From contig JAGXRV010000001.1 in assembly GCA_018335695.1 (NCBI GenBank), positions 1 through 62,177 of the forward strand: a DNA stretch of 62,177 bases, read 5' to 3'. How positions within the stretch are numbered: position 1 is the first letter of the stretch; each line of letters opens with the position of its first letter. A program made the position numbers and the translations under genes. The DNA is from Clostridium sp. GTDB lineage: Bacteria; Bacillota; Dethiobacteria; Dethiobacterales; Dethiobacteraceae. The notes beneath the pieces were generated by a model. It had not been told where the DNA came from and made no database searches. It worked only from the letters and a program-made list of their open reading frames with translations. Positions 13,101-20,911 of the stretch are shown here, piece after piece.

Positions 13101-13943
13101 ATGCGCGAAGTTAACGTAGCCGTCATTGAGGCGGTTATCGCAGAATTGTGCATGGAAGCTAACTATAGCCTCGGTGCCGATGTGTCTTTAGCTTTTAAGG
13201 AGGCCTTGTCGACAGAAACATCACCCGTGGGTAAAAATGTTCTTCAGCAATTGCTGGAGAATGCTGAGATCGCAAAAGAAGAGCAGGTTCCTCTCTGTCA
13301 AGATACCGGCTACGCCGTCATTTTTGTTGAGTTGGGGCAGGATGTGCGCTTGGTAGGCGGTGATCTTTATGCCGCCATTAATCAAGGGGTGCGCAAGGGC
13401 TACGGCGACGGATATCTGCGCAAGTCGATTGTCGGCGACCCGCTTAGGCGCGTAAATACGATGGATAACACGCCGGCTGTTATCCATCTTGAGTTAGTGC
13501 CTGGAGAGCGGGTTAAACTGACGATTGCGCCCAAAGGTGGGGGCAGTGAAAATATGAGCGCCGTAAAGATGCTCAATCCCGCCGATGGTACTAAGGGTGT
13601 GGTTGATTTTGTGGTGGAGGCGGTCAGTAAAGCAGGCTCAAATCCTTGCCCACCGATTGTGATTGGCATCGGAATCGGCGGCACCTTTGAAAAAGTGGCT
13701 TATCTTGCCAAAAAAGCTCTCCTGCGGGAAATCGGTTCAATTAATGTTGACCCGTTTTATGCCAAGCTGGAGAGAGAAATTTTGACGAAAGTCAATAAGC
13801 TCGGGATCGGACCGCAAGGATACGGTGGTCGTACTACCGCGCTTGCCGCTTTCATTGAAACTTTTCCTGCTCATATTGCCAGTTTGCCGGCTGCGGTAAA
13901 TCTTAACTGTCATGCCGCCCGGCATAAAGAAAGAGTCATTTAA
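13101..13943 (+). CDS. class I fumarate hydratase, alpha subunit
   Basis: Catalytic [4Fe-4S] subunit of a two-subunit fumarase (or the related L-tartrate dehydratase) that interconverts malate and fumarate; 280 residues. Three cysteines fit the cluster ligands: VPLCQDTG (Cys66), SNPCPPIVIG and NLNCHAARH near the C-terminus. GGGSENMS is the usual substrate loop. It is followed after 28 bases by the beta subunit. Next to malic enzyme and fumarate reductase, fumarate/malate is the most likely substrate. ATG follows AAGGAGGGG. The oxygen-sensitive cluster suits an anaerobe. Confidence 0.92.
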   Translation: MREVNVAVIEAVIAELCMEANYSLGADVSLAFKEALSTETSPVGKNVLQQLLENAEIAKEEQVPLCQDTGYAVIFVELGQDVRLVGGDLYAAINQGVRKGYGDGYLRKSIVGDPLRRVNTMDNTPAVIHLELVPGERVKLTIAPKGGGSENMSAVKMLNPADGTKGVVDFVVEAVSKAGSNPCPPIVIGIGIGGTFEKVAYLAKKALLREIGSINVDPFYAKLEREILTKVNKLGIGPQGYGGRTTALAAFIETFPAHIASLPAAVNLNCHAARHKERVI

Positions 13944-13971
13944 CACGCTTATAAAAAAGGAGGCATTTTAA

Positions 13972-14529
13972 ATGACGGTCAGAAAAATCTCGGCTCCGCT
14001 CTCAGATGAGGATGTGTTAAAGCTGCGCGCCGGCGATAATCTGTTAATCAGCGGCGTAATTTATACGGGCCGTGATGCGGCTCATCAAAAGTTGTTTGAA
14101 CTTGTGGAGGCAGGTGAGCTTTTACCTGTGGATTTTAGCGGTCAAATGATTTATTATGTGGGTCCGTCACCGGCTAAGCCGGGCAAGGTGATTGGTTCCG
14201 CAGGGCCTACCACAAGCGGCCGGATGGATATCTATACACCCGCTTTATTGGCACAGGGACTAAAGGCTTGCATCGGCAAAGGCAGCCGCAGTCAAGCTGT
14301 GAAGGATGCTTTAGTGAAATACAAAGCAGTTTATTTGGCTGCCACCGGCGGCGCGGCAGCGTTGCTTGCCAGAACTGTTCGCCATGCGGAAGTGGTGGCT
14401 TATGCCGAGCTGGGTGCGGAGGCGATCTATCGTTTGGTGGTAGAAGATTTTCCGGCGACAGTGGTAAACGATGTTTACGGCAACGATATCTATGAAGAAG
14501 GACGTAAGCAGTACGCCATTATTGATTGA
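13972..14529 (+). CDS. class I fumarate hydratase, beta subunit
   Basis: Swivelling-domain partner of the upstream alpha subunit; 185 residues, equal to the C-terminal half of single-chain class I fumarases. Conserved stretches include GDNLLISGVIYTGRDAAHQK, YYVGPSPAKPGKVIGSAGPTTSGRMD and the Gly-rich LAATGGAAALLA. The usual family length is retained. ATG lies behind AAAAAGGAGG. Malic enzyme follows 48 bases later in the same direction. Confidence 0.92.
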   Translation: MTVRKISAPLSDEDVLKLRAGDNLLISGVIYTGRDAAHQKLFELVEAGELLPVDFSGQMIYYVGPSPAKPGKVIGSAGPTTSGRMDIYTPALLAQGLKACIGKGSRSQAVKDALVKYKAVYLAATGGAAALLARTVRHAEVVAYAELGAEAIYRLVVEDFPATVVNDVYGNDIYEEGRKQYAIID

Positions 14530-14577
14530 CGGCTGAGTTGGCTGATTTAAAATTAAAGGCAGGGAGTTGTCAGGCAA

Positions 14578-15918
14578 ATGATTACAAAAGAAGAGCTTAT
14601 TACAAAAGCTAAAAAGCCGGCTAAGGACGCGATGCGTCTCCATCCTTTCTACAGAGGGAAAATTGAAGTCGGACTAAAATGCAGCGTTCGCGATTTTAAA
14701 GATTTTGCAATCTGGTATTCGCCCGGTGTGGCGGAGCCGTGCAAAGCTATTGCCGCAAATAAAGAATTGGTATATGAACATACAAACAAAGGCAACTTTG
14801 TGGCGGTAGTCTCCGATGGCACGCGCGTATTGGGTTTAGGCGATATTGGCGCGGAAGCTTCTATGCCTGTGATGGAAGGAAAGGCATTGCTTTTTAAGTA
14901 TTTGGGAGGTGTCGACGCCTTCCCTATTTGCGTTGATACTAAGGATGCCGACAAACTGATTGAATTTGTAAAAATGCTGCAGCCTTCGTTTGGCGGTATA
15001 AACCTTGAGGATATTGCCCAACCAAAATGTTTTCAGGTGCTTGATCGTCTGCGCAAAGAATGTCATATTCCGGTTTGGCATGATGACCAGCAGGGCACAG
15101 CCACCGTAACGTTGGCAGGGGTGATTAACGCTTTGCGCTACGTTAAAAAAGAACTGAAAGATGTAAAAATTGCTTTGATTGGTGCCGGTTCTGCCAACGT
15201 CTGTTTTGCCAATCTGGTGATTTTTGCGGGCGCCGACCCGGGCAAGTTGTTTATCACAGACAGTAAAGGAATTTTGCATAGGGGGCGGCTTGCCGAATTG
15301 AGAGACGAGTATCCTGAGAAGTATGAACTTGCTCAGAAGACGAATGCTGAAGGCAGGATTGGCGGTATCGGCGAAGCGATGGCGGGTGCGGATATTGTCA
15401 TCGGTCTTTCTCAGCCGGGACCGGATGTGATAAAAAAGGAATGGGTATCTGCTATGGGTACAGACCCGATTGTCTTTGTTTGCGCAAATCCTATTCCGGA
15501 AATGTGGCCCTGGGATGCTAAGGAAGCAGGCGCAGTCATTGTCGCTACCGGCCGTTCGGATTTCCCTAATCAAGTTAACAACTCTGTTTGTTTCCCCGGT
15601 ATTTTTCGCGGCGTGCTCGATGTCCAAGCAGCGACGATCACTGATGAGATGTGTCTTACGGCCGCCTATACGATTGCTGACTTGGGGGCTGAAAATGGGA
15701 TCGACCCGGAAAATATTCTGCCCAATATGGATAACGTGGAAGTATTTATCCGTCAGGCAGTCAATGTCGGGTTAAAGGCGATCGAACTTGGCATTGCTAA
15801 AAAGCAACTCTCAAAAGAAGAGTTGCGTGCCAAAGCAGAAGAAGCAATCTACCGTGCTCGCAAAATTACCAAGATGCTGATGGATAACGGCTACATTCCT
15901 GAGCCGCCCTCTGAATAG
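14578..15918 (+). CDS. NAD(P)-dependent malic enzyme
   Basis: Oxidative decarboxylation of malate to pyruvate and CO2, or the reverse carboxylation. The 446-residue protein is the short bacterial type without the phosphotransacetylase-like domain. Visible motifs are the active-site Tyr region (WYSPGVAEPCKAIA), the divalent-metal loop (VWHDDQQGTATVTLAG) and a Rossmann fingerprint (ALIGAGSANVCFA). The C-terminal extension after residue 400 is charged. It lies between fumarase and fumarate reductase, so the cluster spans pyruvate to succinate. ATG follows GGGAG at modest spacing. Confidence 0.93.
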   Translation: MITKEELITKAKKPAKDAMRLHPFYRGKIEVGLKCSVRDFKDFAIWYSPGVAEPCKAIAANKELVYEHTNKGNFVAVVSDGTRVLGLGDIGAEASMPVMEGKALLFKYLGGVDAFPICVDTKDADKLIEFVKMLQPSFGGINLEDIAQPKCFQVLDRLRKECHIPVWHDDQQGTATVTLAGVINALRYVKKELKDVKIALIGAGSANVCFANLVIFAGADPGKLFITDSKGILHRGRLAELRDEYPEKYELAQKTNAEGRIGGIGEAMAGADIVIGLSQPGPDVIKKEWVSAMGTDPIVFVCANPIPEMWPWDAKEAGAVIVATGRSDFPNQVNNSVCFPGIFRGVLDVQAATITDEMCLTAAYTIADLGAENGIDPENILPNMDNVEVFIRQAVNVGLKAIELGIAKKQLSKEELRAKAEEAIYRARKITKMLMDNGYIPEPPSE

Positions 15919-16019
15919 TTTTTTGGCAATTTTCACAGCCGGCATTTGCCGGCTTCTGCCGTTTAGCGGGCAGTATACAATTGGGAGAGGGCTGCAGTTA
16001 TGCAAAGGGGGAAAAGATT

Positions 16020-16703
16020 GTGGGAAGCGATATCTCGATGGTCAATATCTATATTATGGGTAAGAAGTACCTGGTGCCGGATTCGTTAACTATTATGCAT
16101 GCTATGGAATATGCAGGCTATCAGTTGGTTCGCGGCTGCGGCTGCAGAGCAGGTTTCTGCGGCGCTTGCGCCACTGTTTTTCGCATTCGTGGCGATTATG
16201 ATTTAAAAATTGGTCTCGCCTGCCAGACAAAAGTGGAGCCGGAGATGTATCTGACGCAGATACCTTTTTTCCCGGCACAGAAGTCGGAATATGATCTGCA
16301 GGAGCTAAAACCCACAGCGGAGCAGATTGCCCTGTTTTATCCTGAAATTTATCGCTGTATCGGTTGTAATGCTTGCACGAAAATTTGTCCGCAGGATCTT
16401 AAAGTTATGCAGTATATTGCTTATGCCCAGCGGGGAGAGATTGAGCGCTGTGCTGATGAGTCGTTTGATTGTGTAATGTGTGGTTTGTGCGCCTCCCGCT
16501 GCCCGGCACAGATTGTCCATTTTAATGTGGGGATTCTGGCGCGTCGCCTCTACGCTCGTCATTTGTTGCCGCCTGCCCGGCATTTGCAGAATAGAGTGGC
16601 GGAGGTTGAGTCCGGCAAATTTGCCGCCGAAATGGCTGAATTAGTAAAGGTTTCGAAGGAAACTTTAAGAAATCTTTACGCAAAGCGAGTGATAGAAGAT
16701 TAA
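16020..16703 (+). CDS. soluble fumarate reductase/succinate dehydrogenase, iron-sulfur subunit
   Basis: Electron-transfer subunit, 227 residues. The N-terminal ferredoxin fold has plant-type [2Fe-2S] cysteines (Cys40/42, 47, 50, 68). The C-terminal part carries two complete CxxCxxCxxxCP motifs: CIGCNACTKICP (113-123) and CVMCGLCASRCP (151-161). SdhB/FrdB proteins normally have a [3Fe-4S] site in place of the second complete motif. It resembles the N-terminal half of archaeal thiol:fumarate reductase TfrB but lacks CCG domains. GTG at 16020 follows GGGGG by eight bases. No membrane-anchor gene is present. Confidence 0.85.
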   Translation: MGSDISMVNIYIMGKKYLVPDSLTIMHAMEYAGYQLVRGCGCRAGFCGACATVFRIRGDYDLKIGLACQTKVEPEMYLTQIPFFPAQKSEYDLQELKPTAEQIALFYPEIYRCIGCNACTKICPQDLKVMQYIAYAQRGEIERCADESFDCVMCGLCASRCPAQIVHFNVGILARRLYARHLLPPARHLQNRVAEVESGKFAAEMAELVKVSKETLRNLYAKRVIED

Positions 16704-16739
16704 GCAAAGATGCTGACGCTAAAGTAGGAGGAGAAGCGA

Positions 16740-18374
16740 ATGCCTTATATCCCGCAGTTGCAAGAATTAATCAAAAAGGTAGAGGCGAGCCGTGCTGAAC
16801 GAATCAGAAAAGGTCCGTTCAGGCGCATGACTATGGATGAACGGGATGAAGTTTTAAAAAATTATCATCCGGACTTTATTGATTCCAGTATGCGGCAATT
16901 GTCGGTGGGAGCAAATAAAGGAGACAAAGTTCCGCATGAATTTGCCGATCTGGTTGAAGCTCGCAGCCGAATTGAAGGCCTGGGTTTTGATTTGGAGAAT
17001 TTCGCTTATGACGTGGATGTATTGGTGATAGGCGGCGGAGGTGCCGGCGCATCTGCCGCGCTTACGGCAAAGGAGCAAGGCGCAACTGTATTGATGGTGA
17101 CAAAGCTTCGTTTCGGTGATGCCAATACGGTAATGGCGCAAGGCGGCATACAGGCTGCCGACAAAGAAGGAGATTCGCCTGCTCAGCATTATTTGGATGT
17201 AATGGGGGGAGGGCGCTTTGAAAATGTGCCGGAGTTGGTGGCTACCCTCACATTAGATGCGCCTGTTGCGCTAAAGTGGCTTGAGGATTTAGGAGCCATG
17301 TTTGATAAATTTCCTGACGGCACGATGAAAAGTATTCACGGCGGAGGAACATCGCGCAAACGGATGCATTCTGCCCGGGATTACTCAGGGGCGGAAATCA
17401 TGCGTACTTTGCGTGATGAAGTCCGCAATCGTGGTATTTTGGTGATAGAGTTTTGTGCGGCGGTGGAGCTATTGCTCGATGAGGACGGGAAAGTCGGCGG
17501 TGCTGTCCTCTATAATATGGAGACCGGAGAATATGAGATTGTCCGGGCTAAAAATGTGATTTTGGCTGCCGGCGGTTCCGGTCGTCTGGAATATCAAGGC
17601 TTTCCTACTACCAACCATTATGGCGCAACGGCAGACGGTTTAGTAATGGGCTATCGTGCAGGCGCAGAATTAGCATTTATGCACACCATGCAATATCATC
17701 CTACAGGCGCCGCCTACCCGCCGCAGATTATCGGACTTTTAATTACCGAAAAGGTCCGCGGTCTTGGTGCAGAACCTGTAAATATTGATGGTGAGCAGTT
17801 TGTCTATCACTTAGAGACTAGGGACGTGGCAGCGGCTGCGATTATTCGCGAAGTGAAAGAACGGCGCAAAGGAATTGCAGCTCCCAACGGAATGGTAGGA
17901 GTTTGGCTCGATTCGCCTATGATTGATTTGTTGTATGGTGCAGGCACTGTGGCTAAAGAACTTCCTGCCATGGTGCGCCAGTTTGCCCGCTTTGGAGTCG
18001 ATATTGTCAATGAGCCGATGCTTGTTTACCCGGCACTGCACTATCAAAACGGAGGCCTGCTGATTGACGAAAATGGTTTGACTAATGTCCGGAATCTTTA
18101 TGCTGTCGGTGAGATTGCCGGCGGTATTCATGGGGGAAATCGGCTGATGGGCAACTCCCTGTTGGATATAGTAGTCTTTGGCCGCCGTGCCGGCAAACAT
18201 GCCGGCACGGCAGCAAAAGATATAAAAGTTAAAAGACTTAACCTAAATCATATGCAAGCCTATCATAATGAACTGGAAGCTGCCGGCGTGGATACCGGCG
18301 GGCGTGTTTCTCCTATTCTTTTGCCGCGCTATACCCATCGGATGCCCTCACCCTCACCCTCTCCCTCACCCTAA
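16740..18374 (+). CDS. soluble fumarate reductase/succinate dehydrogenase, flavoprotein subunit
   Basis: FAD-containing catalytic subunit that interconverts fumarate and succinate; 544 residues. The dinucleotide motif is VLVIGGGGAGASAALTA near residue 95. Also present are the flavin-domain NTVMAQGGIQAA, the substrate-site HGGGTSRKRMHSARDYSG, the HTMQYHPTGA region and GEIAGGIHGGNRLMGNSLLD. The protein stays close to TfrA/SdhA until VSPILLPRYTHR, then ends in PSPSPSPSP, encoded by a CCCTCACCC repeat that also brings the stop. The native C-terminus therefore appears replaced by repeat DNA. Function is probably retained because the catalytic domains are complete. Confidence 0.88.
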   Translation: MPYIPQLQELIKKVEASRAERIRKGPFRRMTMDERDEVLKNYHPDFIDSSMRQLSVGANKGDKVPHEFADLVEARSRIEGLGFDLENFAYDVDVLVIGGGGAGASAALTAKEQGATVLMVTKLRFGDANTVMAQGGIQAADKEGDSPAQHYLDVMGGGRFENVPELVATLTLDAPVALKWLEDLGAMFDKFPDGTMKSIHGGGTSRKRMHSARDYSGAEIMRTLRDEVRNRGILVIEFCAAVELLLDEDGKVGGAVLYNMETGEYEIVRAKNVILAAGGSGRLEYQGFPTTNHYGATADGLVMGYRAGAELAFMHTMQYHPTGAAYPPQIIGLLITEKVRGLGAEPVNIDGEQFVYHLETRDVAAAAIIREVKERRKGIAAPNGMVGVWLDSPMIDLLYGAGTVAKELPAMVRQFARFGVDIVNEPMLVYPALHYQNGGLLIDENGLTNVRNLYAVGEIAGGIHGGNRLMGNSLLDIVVFGRRAGKHAGTAAKDIKVKRLNLNHMQAYHNELEAAGVDTGGRVSPILLPRYTHRMPSPSPSPSP

Positions 18375-18397
18375 CCCTCTCCCAGAGGGAGAGGGGA
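18347..18397. repeat. CCCTC-family repeat overlapping the flavoprotein gene end
   Basis: A run of CCCTCACCC/CCCTCTCCC units followed by a CCCTCTCCC-aga-GGGAGAGGG hairpin. It starts inside the coding region at about 18347 and provides the final codons and the stop at 18372-18374. It is the last copy of this family in the window; all others lie upstream. Confidence 0.8.
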
Positions 18398-18401
18398 TTT
18401 A

Positions 18402-18562
18402 GGGGACAGGTGATTTGTCCCACTCGTCCACGCGACCACCCCGCCCTTGCGGGCACTCGTCCACGCGACCACCCCGCCCTTGCGGGCACTTGCCCACGCG
18501 ACCACCCCGCGCCCTTGCGGGCACCCCTCCAGGGGAGGGGAATTTTTTTTACCAGGAAATTA
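18402..18562. repeat. composite GGGGACAGG repeat with three 33-bp units
   Basis: Begins GGGGACAGGTGATTTGTCC, a 4-5 bp hairpin. Three near-identical 33-35 bp units start at 18421, 18454 and 18487, containing CACGCGACCACCCCGC and a CCGC..TTGCGGG hairpin. It then closes with CCCCTCCAGGGGAGGGG and an A/T-rich tail with CAGGAAATTA. The same composite occurs at 49104-49192 with a single 33-bp unit. The rest of the 18375-18731 gap holds only the acetyl-CoA synthetase promoter. Confidence 0.85.
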
Positions 18563-18636
18563 ATTGGCCGATTGTTGCCGGAAACAGATTAATTGAGAGA
18601 AAAATTGTCTAAGTTCTGAAGATTCAAAAAAATGAC

Positions 18637-18666
18637 TTGCCATTTTGCAAAAAAGGATGCTATAAT
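18637..18666 (+). promoter_or_regulatory. sigma-A promoter for acetyl-CoA synthetase
   Basis: TTGCCA at 18637-18642 and a perfect TATAAT at 18661-18666 with an 18-bp spacer, 65 bp before the start codon. Confidence 0.75.
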
Positions 18667-18731
18667 ATGTGTGAGCCAAGAGTATTTTGGCTGTCCTTAT
18701 TTTTATTTTAGAAAAGTGGAGGAGTGGAAAG

Positions 18732-20690
18732 ATGTCGGAGAAGGTTGTAAATAATGGTAATGCCTTTGTGCCTCCTCAGGGATTTGTGGAAAAGGCGCGC
18801 GTTAAAAGCTTGGAAGAATATGAGGCAATGCATAGCCGCTCTTTAAGTGACCCCGATGGATTTTGGTCGGAGATGGCAAGTCAACTGCACTGGTTTAAAT
18901 CATGGGATAAGGTAGTGGAGTATGATTTTGTAAATGCTAATATTGCCTGGTTTATTGGCGGTAAGTTGAATGTTTCCTATAACTGCCTTGATAGGCACCT
19001 AGACGGCTGGCGCAAGAATAAAGCGGCCATTATCTGGGAAGGAGACAAGCCGGGGGAGAGCAAGACTTATACCTATCATGAGCTGCATCGCGAGGTAAAC
19101 CGTTTCGCCAATGTGTTGCTGAAAAAAGGTGTGCAGAAGGGTGACAGAGTTTCTATCTATATGCCGATGATTCCTCAACTTGCTATCGCCATGCTTGCTT
19201 GCAGCAGAATCGGTGCGATTCACAGTATAGTTTTCGGCGGCTTTAGCGCCGACTCGTTGCGCGACAGAATTAATGACAGCACATGCAGGCTGTTGATTAC
19301 GGCGGACGCAGGGATGCGCGGCGGCAAAATTGTCAAACTGAAAGAGACTGCTGACGAAGCACTGCAAAATTGTCCTTCTATTGAAAGCGTAATTGTCTAT
19401 CGCCGCGCAGGCAATGATGTTACCATGGTAGATGGCCGTGACACTTGGTGGGATGACGAAATGGCGGCGGCCGATATTAAGAATTTCTGTGAGCCGGCTC
19501 AGATGGATGCGGAAGATCCTCTCTTCATTCTTTATACCAGCGGCAGCACAGGCAAGCCCAAAGGGGTTTTGCATACTACCGGCGGCTATTTGACCCATGC
19601 AAACACTACGACAAGATATATTTTTGACCTGAGAGAGGAAGATACTTATTGGTGCACAGCCGATATCGGCTGGGTCACAGGCCACAGTTATATTGTTTAT
19701 GGGCCTCTTTCTCTCGGCGCCACTACTCTGATGTTTGAGGGGATTCCCAATTATCCGAACCCCGATCGTTTTTGGGATGTGGTCGAGAAATATAAAGTAA
19801 ATATTTTCTATACGGCTCCCACTGCTATTCGTGCTATGATGCGTGACGGGGAAGAATGGCCTAATCGTCATGATTTAAGCAGTTTGCGCTTACTTGGTTC
19901 TGTGGGTGAGCCGATTAACCCGGAAGCTTGGATGTGGTATCATCGCGTAATCGGCAAGGAGCGTTGCCCCATTGTCGATACATGGTGGCAGACTGAGACA
20001 GGCGGTATTCTGATTACTCCCCTTCCCGGCGCTATTCCCACCAAACCGGGAGCTGCCACCCGTCCGTTTTTTGGGGTGGATGCAGCAGTTATCCGTCAGG
20101 ACGGCAGTGAGGCAGATGTGGATGAAGGCGGCTATCTTGTAATTCGCAGGGCGTGGCCTGGGATTATGCGTACTGTTTACGGAGACCATGAACGCTTTAA
20201 GAATACGTATTTCTCTCAGTATCCCGGCAACTACTTCACAGGTGACGGCGCCCGCAAGGATGCGGACGGCTACTTCTGGCTGATGGGGCGTGTGGACGAT
20301 GTTATCAATATTTCCGGTCACCGTTTAGGCACAGCGGAAGTAGAAAGTGCCCTGGTTTCCCATCCGGCAGTAGCAGAAGCTGCCGTGGTAGGTTTCCCGC
20401 ATGATATCAAAGGGGAAGGGATTTACTCCTACGTTATTCTGCGGCAAGGGTTCTCTGCAAGCGAGGAATTGCGCAAAGAATTGGTGCAGCATGTACGTAA
20501 GGTGATTGGTCCTATCGCTACGCCTGATCGTCTGCAGTTTGCTCCCGGCTTGCCGAAGACTCGCAGCGGTAAGATTATGAGAAGGATTTTGCGTAAAATC
20601 GCCCATAATGAGACGGAAAACATCGGGGATACAAGTACTTTGGCAGACCCTGCCGTTGTAGATGTGTTAATCTCTGAGCGTGTCGGTTAA
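18732..20690 (+). CDS. acsA: acetyl-CoA synthetase (AMP-forming)
   Basis: Activates acetate to acetyl-CoA through acetyl-AMP; 652 residues, the normal Acs length. Core motifs are the P-loop-like [20 protein letters not shown] in the substrate pocket, and the hinge/C-terminal [28 protein letters not shown] region. The lysine in [12 protein letters not shown] is the residue usually controlled by reversible acetylation. ATG at 18732 follows GTGGAGGAG; the frame is open further upstream but without a ribosome site. It has its own sigma-A promoter and a terminator, so it is probably monocistronic. It sits directly after the C4-acid genes. Confidence 0.96.
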   Translation: MSEKVVNNGNAFVPPQGFVEKARVKSLEEYEAMHSRSLSDPDGFWSEMASQLHWFKSWDKVVEYDFVNANIAWFIGGKLNVSYNCLDRHLDGWRKNKAAIIWEGDKPGESKTYTYHELHREVNRFANVLLKKGVQKGDRVSIYMPMIPQLAIAMLACSRIGAIHSIVFGGFSADSLRDRINDSTCRLLITADAGMRGGKIVKLKETADEALQNCPSIESVIVYRRAGNDVTMVDGRDTWWDDEMAAADIKNFCEPAQMDAEDPLFILYTSGSTGKPKGVLHTTGGYLTHANTTTRYIFDLREEDTYWCTADIGWVTGHSYIVYGPLSLGATTLMFEGIPNYPNPDRFWDVVEKYKVNIFYTAPTAIRAMMRDGEEWPNRHDLSSLRLLGSVGEPINPEAWMWYHRVIGKERCPIVDTWWQTETGGILITPLPGAIPTKPGAATRPFFGVDAAVIRQDGSEADVDEGGYLVIRRAWPGIMRTVYGDHERFKNTYFSQYPGNYFTGDGARKDADGYFWLMGRVDDVINISGHRLGTAEVESALVSHPAVAEAAVVGFPHDIKGEGIYSYVILRQGFSASEELRKELVQHVRKVIGPIATPDRLQFAPGLPKTRSGKIMRRILRKIAHNETENIGDTSTLADPAVVDVLISERVG

Positions 20691-20718
20691 TAGTCAGGAA
20701 TAAGAATTAAAGCATCTT

Positions 20719-20742
20719 GCCCGGCATTTTGCCGGGCTTTTT
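20719..20742 (+). terminator. terminator after acetyl-CoA synthetase
   Basis: GCCCGGC and GCCGGGC pair around ATTTT, followed by TTTTTG, 28 bases after the stop. Confidence 0.85.
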
Positions 20743-20911
20743 GCTTTCAATATTAATATCTTGAGGTTTTAGAGTAAAATATGTGCAAACTAAGTCAGGT
20801 GAGTCAGAGCTGAATTTAACTTAAAAATGAACACTTTTTCTGGGAAAGAAGGAATTTTCAAACAGGAAAAGGAAATTAAGAGAGCTAACGGAAAGAAGGG
20901 GGAAGGAAGTA

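Noticed and set aside
14836-15627. 263-codon open frame on the minus strand
   Set aside because: It lies entirely antisense to the intact malic enzyme gene, has no ribosome site and shows no domain; the composition is that of a shadow frame.
15930-15960. AGCCGGC/GCCGGCT hairpin after malic enzyme as a terminator
   Set aside because: No T run follows, and the next gene continues in the same direction. It may be only a local stem.
18421-18521. Three 33-bp repeats considered as a CRISPR array
   Set aside because: Units are contiguous without spacers, and no cas gene is present.
18410-18612. Short open frames rich in Thr-Arg-Pro-Pro over the tandem repeat
   Set aside because: Encoded by the 33-bp tandem units, with no ribosome site or family.
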